From: Pinus tabuliformis
Taxonomy: Eukaryota; Streptophyta; Pinopsida; Pinales; Pinaceae
Reading direction: 5' to 3'
Assembly (NCBI GenBank): GCA_031772625.1
Contig: CM062817.1
Span: 954,655,705-954,719,704 of the forward strand
DNA length: 64,000 nucleotides
Positions 1 to 10,343 of this stretch are shown here, one piece after another. The stretch's first letter is position 1, and each line of letters begins with the position of its first letter. A program made the position numbers and the translations under genes. The notes beneath the pieces are model-generated. The model was not told the DNA's origin. It worked only from the letters and a program-made list of their open reading frames with translations, and did no database searches.

Positions 1-2340
1 ACTCCATTTACTAATGAAATAATGGAGAACATGGGTGGACAGGCTTCCTATTCATTCATTGACAAATTTTTCAGGATATCGTATGGTGCATATTGTAAAG
101 GAAGATAAATACAAGACTAGATTCATGATAAAATAGGGGTGTTTTTAGTATATTGTCATGCCCTTTGGCTTGAAGAATGCACCAGCTATCTTTTCACGCA
201 TAGTGGTCACGACCTACAAATAATTTATCCACAAGTTCCTCGAAGTTTACTTGGATGACTAGACTATGATCAGCCTTTTGAAAAGGCATATTAGTTCAGT
301 GGTTGATGTTGTACAGGTGTAGACAACTGCAAATTTAACTAAATACCATTAAGTGTATATTTTTCTCACATTTTGGCATTTTATTGGGACATGTAGTATG
401 CAAGCAAGGCTTGTTGGTGGATCTGGCCAAGATTGTTGTCATAATAAATCTACTACCACCTATGTCATTTAGACACTTACGACCTATCCTAAGGTATACA
501 TGTCATTACCGAAGGTTTATTAAAGGGTAAGACTATATCACTACCCCAATGGTGAAGTTGTTGAAGAAGGATACAAATTTCCAGTGGAGCAAATAATTTC
601 AGCAAGCTCTAGACACCTTGAAGGAGAAGATAGTGACTACACCAATTCTCATACTTCCAAATTGGCAAAAGGAATTCCATGTGCATGTTGATGCCTCATC
701 CATTGCACTAGGTGTGATTTTAGCACAACCTAGGGAAGGAGAAATATATCATCCCATCTCCTTCACTAGTAGGAAGTTGCCTATAGCATAAAAAAATTAC
801 ACCATGACTAAAAGAGGGGGTCTGGAAATGGCATACACACTTCAAAATTTTAGACATTACTTGCTGGGTAGCAAGTTCAAGTTGTACACAGACCAATATG
901 CACTGAAGTACTTCATCAACAAGCTCGTGTTGTGGGGGGGGGATTTTCTTATGGTTATTATATTTTTTCGAGTATGATTTTCAAGTGGTGGTCAAGCCAG
1001 ACATATTAAATGCAAGGCCTTGTCATTTATTGCACATTACCAAAGGTGATGCACATAGCCTATAGGATAATCTACTAGATGTGTAACTTTTTGTTGTGAC
1101 TATGGTAGATGATTACTTTGCAGACATTGAAAGATATTTTAGTATAGGGATGGCATCGTAGGGATATATCGTCGCACAAAGGAAGTAATTAGTGGTGAAG
1201 GCGATAAATTACCAACTTATGGTAGGTTGCTTGTATAATTTGGGCGTAGACTGGATACCACGCATATGTCTACTAAAACATGAGTGGCTTGTGATACTTG
1301 ACAAGGCACACATAGGCGCCACTAGAGGACATTATGCAGCAACGGTTGTGACACATAAGATTCTATCATAGGGATATGGTGGCCTACCCTACATGGTGAT
1401 GCAAAATAATTTTTCAAGGCCTATGGTGTATGTCATCAAGTGAGGAATCCATTAAGGAGAGACAATATTCCCTTGGTTCCCCAGTTCACCCTACAACCAT
1501 TCGACAAATGGCCAATCAATTTTTTGGGCCCAATCAACCCACCTGAAAGGAGGACTAGTGCATGGTACATCATTACCACTACTGATTATTTGAATCACTA
1601 GGTAGAGGTTGCTATAGTTAAAGACTGTAGCGCAGAGACAACTATGGTTTTCCTATTTGACAATGTAGTGACTAGATTTAGTTTTCCGCGGATCTTGATG
1701 AGCAACCAAGGCACTCATTTTATGAACAATAACATTGTAGCATTGATAGAGGAGTTTCATATTTACCATCAGAAGAGAACTCCTTACCATCCCCAAGCTA
1801 ATGGTACATTGGAGGCCTTTAACAATATCCTTGAGGCAATGCTCACTAAGGTGTGCAATGTGCAATAACATGATTGGGATTCTTGGATATTAGTGGTCAT
1901 GTGGGCATTTAGGGACACATGTAGGAAGTTGACTAGACATACACCCTTCCGATTAGTATATGGGTAGGAGGAAATAATTGCCATGGAATATTTGGCACCC
2001 AGTTTGTGCATTACAACAACTACAAAGTTGGAAAAACTTGGCACATTGGAGGAGAGATTGAAACAAGTACTACAATTAGAGGAGGACCACACAATAGGTG
2101 AGTTACATCAGGATGAGCAAAAAGGAAGAGAGAAAGTGTGGCATGATAAGAGAATTAAATGAAATATGTTTCAACCTAGAGACTTAATGTTGTTGTATGA
2201 CAACAAATTTTTAAATCACCAAGGACTGTTTTAAATGCATTGGTTGGGACCATACATGATCAAGCAAGTGACTGATGCAAGAGTTATGTAGCTAGAAAAT
2301 CTAGATTGTACCCCATGAGAAGGATTCGTTAACGAGAGCC
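1..2340 (+). mobile_element. Decayed Ty3/gypsy pol 3' half (Tat/Athila-like)
   Basis: This is the right-hand part of an old gypsy-type retrotransposon; its left end lies outside the window. Traces of reverse transcriptase occur in the first ~480 bases, including a match to the conserved MPFGLKNAPAIF block near 150. RNase H follows at about 640-930, with a recognisable VHVDASS-type motif. Integrase occupies about 1250-2100; the clearest open stretch is 1644-1868, reading NQGTHF and [14 protein letters not shown], a typical plant gypsy integrase core. The integrase C-terminal part trails off near 2340. The fossil is heavily broken with many lesions. Lineage is inferred from the GPINPP and HPQANG motifs of Athila/Tat-like integrases. 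No LTR could be delimited. Confidence 0.8.
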
Positions 2341-5300
2341 AGTTTAAGTTGTAGAAAGGCACTCAGACTCCTGCGCGCCATGCATAAGGAGACATGACAA
2401 ATTGCATCTTTGTACATAAATAAAGTACATTATTTGTTTTCTAAATTTAAGTTGTAGTTGGTTACTAGAGTAAGTGTGTAGAAATTTATCATCTTTTATT
2501 GGTAGTAGAAGCTTTTGGTTTGTCATAGAATAAACCCACTGCGCAATGTGGGATAAATACTGCGCATCAGGGAAGTTCCACGTAGTATTAACGTCGAAGT
2601 GTGCAACACACAATGTTGGGGGCATATTGGTCAAATAAACCCTACACATAAATTTTAGGTAATCGTACCCTAGTGCTAGTTAGAAATTATCATTTTAACC
2701 CCTAACAAAATAACAATAGCATGCAACAAAGTCCTATAGCTGCAAACTAAATTAAGGGACACAACAAAGACATGCAGTGTGATGGGAGCGACATGTGGAG
2801 GTAGAAGGATGATCATCCCTAACTTAGTAATGGTTCTTGAAGTGAAAAAAAGTGGTAGACTTGATCCCAAATAAGATCTTCAGAGCAGATGAGGATATGC
2901 AAGTTAACTCTTCATTTATTTGGGTGTTGGGATGAAAATATTAGAGAAGTTGACAAGGAAGTAAGCTAGACAAAGCTAGAATGAATAGGAGTTATCCCAA
3001 GATTGGGCACATTCCCACTATCAGATCAGAAAATAGTTATGAGTCTAGAGAAGGGGTGCAATGATTCAGATCAAAAAATAGTGATAGAATTGGTCAGTTG
3101 TATGATGGTGTTAGAGAGGGGGTAACCAACAAGATGGTTATAAAACACCGACCAAGTGAGCAGTGGTGGCAACAAACAAATGAAGGAAATTTTAGGATAT
3201 GCAAGTGTAGAGAACTAAAGGGACTGGAGATTGTGAGAGGAAGAGTAGCACGAGAATGGCACAAGGGAGAGATGAAGTTATGCTAGTCTGGGAGAGTGAG
3301 GATAAGAAGTTGAGGATGATTGAGGGGACAGAATGAGCAATATTCTACATCCCACATTGATACAACAACACGCATCATTGGAAATTTAGACAATTTCATG
3401 GAGCAGATAGATGGAAGAGAATAAATGGAGTATTTAGTGTATGGATGGCACCCCAATCACACTAGGTGGATTTAGAAAGAGAAATCCTCGTCAACTCAAA
3501 GAGATGTTTTAAAATGCATATCATAATTGCACAAATTAAGTTAACTTGACATTGTTTATGGGAGGGAATTGTGAACATATGTACTGGACTAGTGTTGGGG
3601 CAATCCTTGTAATGGAGGTTGCAACAATGAAACATGGCTTGCTTCTCATGAATAAAGGGTGGCATGCGAAGCCCCAAGAGAGAACCCCTTCCTTGACTAT
3701 TAGACAAGCAATGGCATAGACCGAAATCCCCAGAGGATCAATGACATATAGACCCTCTAAGAGGAGATAAATTCAAGGTCTCTACCAATCTATTAGAAAG
3801 AATGTCAAGGAAAGAGAAGGAAGAGAAGCACGGTGAAAGAAAAGGGGAGATACAATTATACAACTCCATCTAAGAGCAATAGTGTAAGATCACACTCTCT
3901 GTCCCTCATGAGGAACTAAAAGAAGAGTGTGGCAACCCCTTTTGTGCAGAGATGGAGTTCAAAGATAACCAAAGCATATGGTTTCCCTAAAATTTGTTCC
4001 AGAAGGAAGATAAGGTTAACCTCATCAGACATCATTATTCCCGGACCAATGGAGATAGGAGAAGGACTAATTGGATTGGGACGAGTCATAGTTTTGTGTT
4101 GGGGAACTATTGGAGGAAAAAAAAATTGAATGTTTATATCAGTGCGAGAGACTACACACAAAGGAGAATAGCGTGAAAGGAGGGAACCCAATGTGAAGTA
4201 GAGAGGTTGGCACAAGATAGGAAAATGCAATGCAGAAAGACACTCCACGTAGATAGTAACAGTGCCAAGTAGGCAAGGACGTGTGTGAGACAAATATTGG
4301 TGGTTAGGATTTTAAGTCATTTGGCAAAGGCAAGGGATATCACCATGATGAAGGACTTAGGATATATTTGTAGGAAGTGATAAGTTGGTAAAGTGGAGGA
4401 AATACTAGTAGAACATATTCTGAACTAGGACCAAATGTCGATAGGAATGTGTGGGACAATTGGAGAGGGCTATCAGAGCATGTCAAGGACGTTAGACAAT
4501 GTGGATATAGGTAGGACTAGGCGAGGACCAAATGTAGGGATGGTAGATCAACTGTTGAGGGATGATAAGGAGGCTCGACTTCTCCAGATGGGGTTTGGTC
4601 AGTTGATTGGTGGATCAACTAGTCGAAGAAACCCTTATTGTGTTGTTTGATAGTGTCTTTGTCGTTTAGTTGATTTCTTAGTGTTATGTTGGTAGTTTTG
4701 TATGTCAGTGGTTGTGTATCTAGATCATCTATTAATTGATTTTGTGTACTAGATCTAGTCTTAGAGGATACTTTGTACAAAGTCTCTGATACTATATGAT
4801 GTAGGAGAATGTAATGTGTTATCTTTGATTAAGCTAAGGTTGGTGAGTTGGGTTTGTAAGACTCTTTGATGTTGCATACTATGCATTTTTCTGACATGAT
4901 TAATGGAGAATGAATTGATTTCGCCTAAATTTGTCTATGCATGTGTGTATTGTGTTATTGATATTTCCATTTTATTTTAATAGTGTTAATACAAAATTAT
5001 CTAGTGGCCTACACAATAAGAGAAATTGGCATGACTATCATGTTTTGGTCATGATAATATCATGGATCATGAACAATAAATCAAATATCTGAATAGAGTT
5101 TTGTGAAACCTCATGAGGTGTAGGAGATTAGGATGGTCGTTATACTCATGTTCTATTAGATATCATGGCTTCCACACAGTCAAGTTAGACTATCACTGCC
5201 ACACATATAAAAGTCCCATTCGACTGCGGAAACTTGGTTCCAACAATCCCCCGTGGCACCTCAGGTGAGATGTTATCCACATTGTGGTTGATGTACAAAG

Positions 5301-5344
5301 GGCTAGTGTTGGGTGGGTTTATTGGTTGAAATAGCGTGACAAAC
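2341..5344. other. Unassigned DNA, probably decayed repeat
   Basis: I see no supported gene. The left edge follows the gypsy pol remnant, and a G-rich tract near 2613-2620 (gttgggggcat) could be that element's polypurine tract with LTR remains beyond it, but no partner LTR is visible. Short open frames at 3098-3286, 3462-3707, 3916-4293 and 4435-4650 have no recognisable domain and no consistent strand. The base composition is ordinary AT-rich plant intergenic sequence. Confidence 0.4.
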
Positions 5345-5644
5345 CTAAGTTTGTTTGAAACTCACACCAATGGTCTTGTAATAAAAATAAATTCCTTTCA
5401 ACCCAAAAAATAAATACAACTAAGAAACTAAGTGTTATAAAAGTCACTTGACTCATCCTTCTTTCCCTTCTTTATTTTCACTTTCTGCTAACTTGAGTTT
5501 GTTTGAACCTCACACCAATGGTCTTGTAATAAAAATAAATTTCCTTTCAACCCAAAAAATAAATACAACAACTAAGAAACTAAGTGTTATAAAAGTCACT
5601 TGACTCATCCTTCTTTCCCTTCTTTCTTTTCACTTTCTGCTAAC
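5345..5644 (+). repeat. Two-copy tandem duplication, ~150 bp unit
   Basis: Copy one is about 5345-5492 and copy two about 5493-5644. They are nearly identical, running from 'agtttgtttga' to 'cactttctgctaac', with only a few substitutions and small indels, so the duplication is fairly recent. Neither copy has a recognised coding content. Confidence 0.85.
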
Positions 5645-6433
5645 CCCCAGACGATGTATCTACATATCTTACTTCCAGCATTTTCACATTCATGACTTGG
5701 GGTTGTTCTTTATCAAAATCAAAACTTTCCAACACATGTGCTCTTTTTGGTCCCGCTATCCCATCATCTTTAAGTGCCAACGTTCCTTCTACAACAGGAT
5801 TGTGAGTTGTCTCTATATATTGCAAATTTTGCCTATGTTGTGAATTTGTTCATATCATCTTTAGAGATGGGGTATTCCTTGATATCGATATTTTTGTGTT
5901 GTCCATCACCCCCATGGAAGGGGGATTTGGAGGGATCTTTTGTAAATCTGCTTCTTTCTGAGTGGACATGCATATACTTAGGATACATGACTCTATAAGA
6001 GAAAGAAAAGCTCTTAGATTTGCACATTTAAGCTTGAAAATCAAAGAGAAGGAGTCATGCCCTCAAAAACCCAACCAAAGGATTGGAACAAAAAAGGAAA
6101 GGCATGTTGTTCCACAAAAAGCTCCAAAATCACCTAGATCTGACTAGATCTTGTAATGGGCCTCCTACATAGAAAGGATTGGTTTCCCTCCTCACCTCTA
6201 ATAGAATCAAACTCAAAAACCACAAACTTGAGGGGGGAAGATCCTGTAACCATGCAAAATTCAGACCAAACCAATAGAACCCTTCAAAGAGAGAAAATTT
6301 CTACACAACCAAATGCCCACCCAAAACGATGAAGGGGCTCACACCTGAAACCCAGATCACTTTGACCAAACCATGCATTGAGGGTCAAATCACTGCAAAG
6401 TGTCTCGACAATAACCCTAGCTCTGGTCATCGT
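5645..6433. other. No recognised gene
   Basis: The minus strand has a 61-codon open frame at 5640-5825 and overlapping short frames at 5833-6044. None resembles a family I recognise. The segment lies just downstream (minus-strand sense) of the APX retrocopy, so it could include other captured or decayed transcript sequence, but I cannot show that. Confidence 0.3.
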
Positions 6434-6849
6434 CATCCGTTCTTTAGTGGCATTAGGAAAACAACCTTCCTTTAAAGGCTCAGTTTTAGTTAGTCTTCCT
6501 GGGTGGAAAGGGATGTCTACCCCTCTTATAATTTCATTGGCCACAACACAATGAAATGATAAAAATTAGCGTATGAAATCATAGGAAAATTCTCCTTGAT
6601 GGGTTCCAGTAACTTGATCACAATTTCAAGATCGTTATTGGCATCATGAGTGAGATCATCCAGGTGCCTAATGGTTTTGAAAGGCCCTATCGTCTTATTC
6701 TTCACATCATAAGTTCTAGCTAAGTTCTATACAAGACAAAGCATGATTAGAGCACATTTATTCTCTGTAATGAGACCCCACGACTTCCTCTTGCATTTAT
6801 CCATGCATTTATAGTATTCTTCACTTACTATAGGATATCATTTACACAT
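6434..6849 (-). pseudogene. APX: Cytosolic ascorbate peroxidase retrocopy, 5' fragment
   Basis: Read on the minus strand from an ATG at 6849, the sequence follows the N-terminal ~125 residues of plant cytosolic ascorbate peroxidase, the haem enzyme that reduces H2O2 with ascorbate. Blocks seen in order: YPIVSEEYYKCMDKCKRK, then TYDVKNKTIGPFKTIRH, then LLEPIKENFPMISYANFYH, then (after a frame change) VDIPFHPGR and EGCFPNATKE. It is dead: codon 4 is a stop, the active-site block normally MLRLAWHSAG has the distal Arg replaced by Cys, the Trp codon by a stop and the distal His by Asn, and a frameshift lies before the VDIPFHPGR block. Similarity ends near 6434, before the proximal haem-ligand region. 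Plant APX genes have several introns in this stretch; none is present, so a reverse-transcribed copy is the likely origin. Identification is by motif recall, with no database search. Confidence 0.87.
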
Positions 6850-7389
6850 CTCAACCTCTTTGCAAGATTACCCTCTCGATCTCCCCAAAATATTTCTTTT
6901 GTAAGTTTAGATTGTATTGCATCAGGTATTTAGTCTCAATTTTCCTAGTGGGAAACTAGATGTTTTTTACTAGTCACCTATGGAATAAATAGTCCAAAAT
7001 TCCAGAAGTTTCAAAATTTCTAGCCTAACCAAACTATCTATGCATATGCTAAAAATACAGAAACGAAAACTGATAGACATCTTGAAAACTCAAGTATATG
7101 AAAAGGTGTTAGGGATTTTATCCTAAGCACATGACCTTGGTGCATGAGAAGTTGGATTACTCTGGAAGTGTAACTCAATGTGAGCAATCATTTCTTCAAC
7201 TTTGTCTAGGCTGAAGCTTTGGTTTCACCAGTATATTTTTAGATCCTCCAATCTGACCAATATTTTGTATTTCTTAGCCTACTTATCCATTAAAATCCTA
7301 CCCAACAAGGTCTTCATTTTTTAATAGAGAGTTAGAGCTTCAAAATAATGTCTATGTTGTCCCTGGGTATGCCCTAGGTCAAGGATACA
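6850..7389. other. No recognised gene; left flank of the C array
   Basis: AT-rich sequence upstream (minus-strand sense) of the APX retrocopy and immediately left of the first family-C LTR. No open frame or motif is supported. It does not resemble the pol 3' end that precedes the other two C LTRs, so 7390 looks like the true outer boundary of the C array. Confidence 0.45.
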
Positions 7390-7507
7390 TGTGGAAACAT
7401 GATCTATGTGGATATTGGTGGCCACATACCTATTCCACCTAGACCTCCAGTTAGTTTCATCAATTTCCTTTATTATAGCAACAATTACTATTTTTAGTAG
7501 TTCTTTG

Positions 7508-8553
7508 TGTTATAGACATTTTTTTGCCTTACAGCATAGAGCATGAAATGTCAATAATCTAAGGGATCCAAAGTCCCTAAACATGTTGTTATTACCCTTA
7601 GAGGAACAAGGTCAGCAAACCACAGCACTGCAAATCAGTTCTCCACTGAAAAACACTCAAAAACAGGTCAGTTTTGGATCAAAGCAGCTGCTCCACTAAG
7701 CATCTGCGCTGAATGTCAAAAGCTCTATGGTGTACCTGCGCTGCATAGCAAGTGCAACAAAGGCTACCTGCGCTGGGCGTACTTTGACATGTGGAGGAAT
7801 CTTTTTCTCAATGTGCCAGTGCCCAGGAAGCTTCCAAAAAGACACTTGATCATAAGATTCGCCTAATGATGAGTTAAGAGCTTCTAAAACTCCAAGAGGA
7901 AGGTGGAAACTCCGAGTGAAGAGCTGAAGAACAACTGGAGTTGAAGAGGACAACAAGTCACACATCAAGCTGACTTATCTTCACTCCAAAACTCTATATA
8001 AGGATCTCATCCCATGGGATCAGGAGGCCGGAATTTGGTGCAAAGAATTGCTGTTGGTTTACAGTTGTGAGTATTGGGTGATTGCTTGAGGGAGGTGAAG
8101 AAGAGATTTCTCTCCGTCAGGAAGGTGATGCTGGATTGGAACTCTCATGGTTGTATCACCGCCTGAACCTTACTTCCATATATTAATAAAGCATTTGAGG
8201 TTCTTCTATTCGCATGTGTTTCAATGGTGTATTGTCTTACTTGCGTCTTTGATTTATGCTAATCCTTGAATCGATTATGAATGCATGCCTCTTGTAGTTT
8301 CCTTTTCTTGTCTTATTTGCAGGATCTCGTGTAGCTGGGCCCGTGAAAAGACTTGGATCTGGGAGCAAGCGGCAAACGAAGGAGATTGGATCGACCATTT
8401 GCGCAAGACATCGGTAAGTGGATCTCTTCCTTCTATCTCTTGCATGTCATAAAGAAGAAACTTTAGATAGCTTTGCTTTCAGCTGTTGCTAAGGAACTGT
8501 CACCCTTAGAGTGGGTTAGGGTCATTCCGAGTTGGATACTTTCCCCCACAACA
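7508..8553 (+). repeat. Element A 5' LTR (1046 bp)
   Basis: Direct partner of 14577-15622, same length, starting TGTTATAG and ending CACAACA. A TATA-type box, TATATAAGG, lies at 7995-8003, giving a plausible RNA start just downstream and a long R-U5 region. The upstream part contains repeated CCTGCGCTG-type motifs that recur in the leader after the LTR. Confidence 0.95.
7995..8003 (+). promoter_or_regulatory. TATA box of element A LTR
   Basis: The sequence TATATAAGG sits about 490 bp into the LTR, with the same box in the 3' LTR near 15064-15072. Position and sequence fit an LTR polymerase II promoter. Activity is inferred only. Confidence 0.65.
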
Positions 8554-8556
8554 GAC

Positions 8557-8574
8557 TGGCGACTCCGCTGGGGA
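8557..8574 (+). promoter_or_regulatory. Primer-binding site of element A
   Basis: TGGCGACTCCGCTGGGGA begins three bases after the 5' LTR. It is complementary to a tRNA 3' end terminating in GGAGTCGCCA. By recall this fits a plant tRNA-Arg, as reported for Ogre/Tat-type elements; the tRNA identity is not verified. The same site follows the 5' LTR of element B. Confidence 0.8.
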
Positions 8575-10343
8575 TCGTGTCTTGTTGGTAGCTTGTGTTT
8601 CTTGCTATTCATTTCTTAAACAAAGGGAGTACCGAATCGAACTGCATTCGAGTCCTTCGAATGCAAAGTAGAGGGCAGCTACTCTAGCCCAGTGCTGGGC
8701 ATGTTTATGATCTGAAGAGCTGATCCACAAGGACTCTTTGTAGCTCTTTGTGATAGTGTTCATCTTCCTTTAATCACCCTCTAGTGTATACTTGACTGAT
8801 AGCCTCTGGTTTGGCCAAAAACCATTGATTTTTTAGCAAACTGTGACCCGGAATCTGAGAGAGACGAGATTTGTCTCATCAGTGCAGCTGCAACAAAGGC
8901 TACCTGCACTGCAACGCAGGTCCCGAAGGGGCTACCTGCGCTGCATCTCAGATTGACAGTGCAGCACCTGCACTGATCTAGTTTTGCCTTGTGCAACTGG
9001 GGTTCCCCACTGTCTGTTGCCCAGTTTTCAGTATTGTTTTGCAGCCTGTTGTCAACCTGTATACCCAGCTGAAACCACTTCTCTTTGCCTTCATTCTGCC
9101 TCAGTTGTATGAAGAAACCGTGATTGTTCTTATTGTATTTCTTGCTGTCATTCACAGTTTCCCATAGCGAAAGTGAACTAGTCTTGCTATGACCTCTTGG
9201 ATCTAGACCTATGAGAAAGTGTCGTTGTGATTCTAAGAGTTAGTTTATTGTTGTTCATAGCTGCTTGAGCATTTGCTTTCGTTATATGGTTTGAATTTCA
9301 GTATTTCTTGTGTTGAAACGAGTGAATCTTAAGGTGTTCTTTTGATTATTGGACAAAACTTGTTTGCTTTCGCTTGAAATTGAATTCGAAATCATACAAC
9401 AACTTTCTTTTTGTAATACATCAACATTAAGGAAGAAGAAAAGAAATACTTGCATTGTGCATGTGCATTTTGACAGTTTGCATGTCGATTTAGGAAAAGT
9501 GCATCAGTGTGTGCTCTATGATCTGTTTGAAAAGATGATGTCTTTCTTTTCCTTCAGTAGTTAAGGTTTTCATAAGTTGAAAGAATTGAAAAAGCTTGCT
9601 TATCATTCTTAGACTGCATTTAGGAGTTGTATCATACATCACGTGGTGATCCATAAAGGCAAACTGCTAAGCAAGATCAACCTAAAAAGAACTGAATTTA
9701 TCTAACAACGCTTTGAAACATAACGAAACACAGTAGAGGTCTAGGTAGAGACGTGAACCGGCGTCTTTAAACATAGTGACTGTCGATCTCTACGAAGGTG
9801 GGTGATTCCTCCTGAGGGACGATAGCACTAATACGGACTTGTGCCCCCGCGTACCGTCGCGTATATTGGGGGACCCCTATAGGAGCAAAGCCTTTATCCA
9901 TAGGAAGCCGTGTCGGCCGCCCTACTGATCGCGATGCAGTGAACACAACATTCACGAAGATCGACCACTCGTACCGTAAAACGCATTCTGTGGTTTCGCG
10001 AAAGGTTTGGCACACCCTCTGCCTAGAACTCCAGAGTAGTTTCTTTTGGCCTTTTTCAAACTCTATAACTGAAAAAGTCCATCCGAGCATTTGTCACTTC
10101 GGGCTCGTTAATACATCGAAGGAGACTAGAGTCATCTTTAGCTTTTTCTCGACTCTTAAAAAGTGAAAAAGCAAGTTGTGTCTGAAAGCGTCGTCGTATA
10201 AAATTCATTCTAAGCGGAACATAATCACCCCTTATTCCTACGTTGATCTTTAGGTTGAGAACATGGAACGCACCAACCAAGGGATTCCACATGATGGGAC
10301 CCCTAGCCCTTTCTCCTCTTAGGGAGAAGTTGGTGCGCCCCAC
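8575..10343 (+). other. Element A leader, non-coding
   Basis: About 1.8 kb between primer site and ORF with no supported gene. It contains further ACCTGCRCTG motifs (8895-8985) like those in the LTR, including the near-palindromic CCTGCACTGCAACGCAGG. Three clear hairpins at 10051-10172 are described separately. Large parts are conserved in the corresponding leader of element B, suggesting a function in the RNA rather than a protein. Confidence 0.6.
10051..10172 (+). repeat. Three leader hairpins, element A
   Basis: Hairpin 1: CTTTTTCA 10051-10058 pairs with TGAAAAAG 10070-10077, loop aactctataac. Hairpin 2: CTTCG 10097-10101 with CGAAG 10117-10121, loop ggctcgttaatacat. Hairpin 3: GCTTTTTC 10141-10148 with GAAAAAGC 10165-10172, loop tcgactcttaaaaagt. 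The stems are unrelated in phase but the loops share a CTC-TTAA core. The same three hairpins exist in element B at 26993-27115. They belong to the same motif series as 12634-13459. Confidence 0.8.

Noticed and set aside
3916-4293. 125-codon minus-strand frame
   Set aside because: No recognisable domain and overlapping frames on the other strand; likely chance.
2341-5344. An LTR for the left-edge gypsy fossil near 2613 onwards
   Set aside because: A purine tract is present but no second LTR copy or target duplication can be found in the window.
5640-5825. 61-codon minus-strand frame (MQYIETTHNPVVEG...)
   Set aside because: Coding-like composition, but no family recognised, short, and no neighbouring exons; left unassigned.
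6434-6849. Functional APX gene
   Set aside because: Stops, a frameshift, loss of the active-site residues and truncation before the haem-ligand half exclude function.
7696-7968. 90-codon minus-strand frame present in both A LTRs
   Set aside because: It is duplicated only because the LTRs are duplicated; the B LTR does not preserve it.
8781-9155. 124-codon minus-strand frame in the element A leader
   Set aside because: Opposite to the element's transcript, no domain, and not kept in element B.
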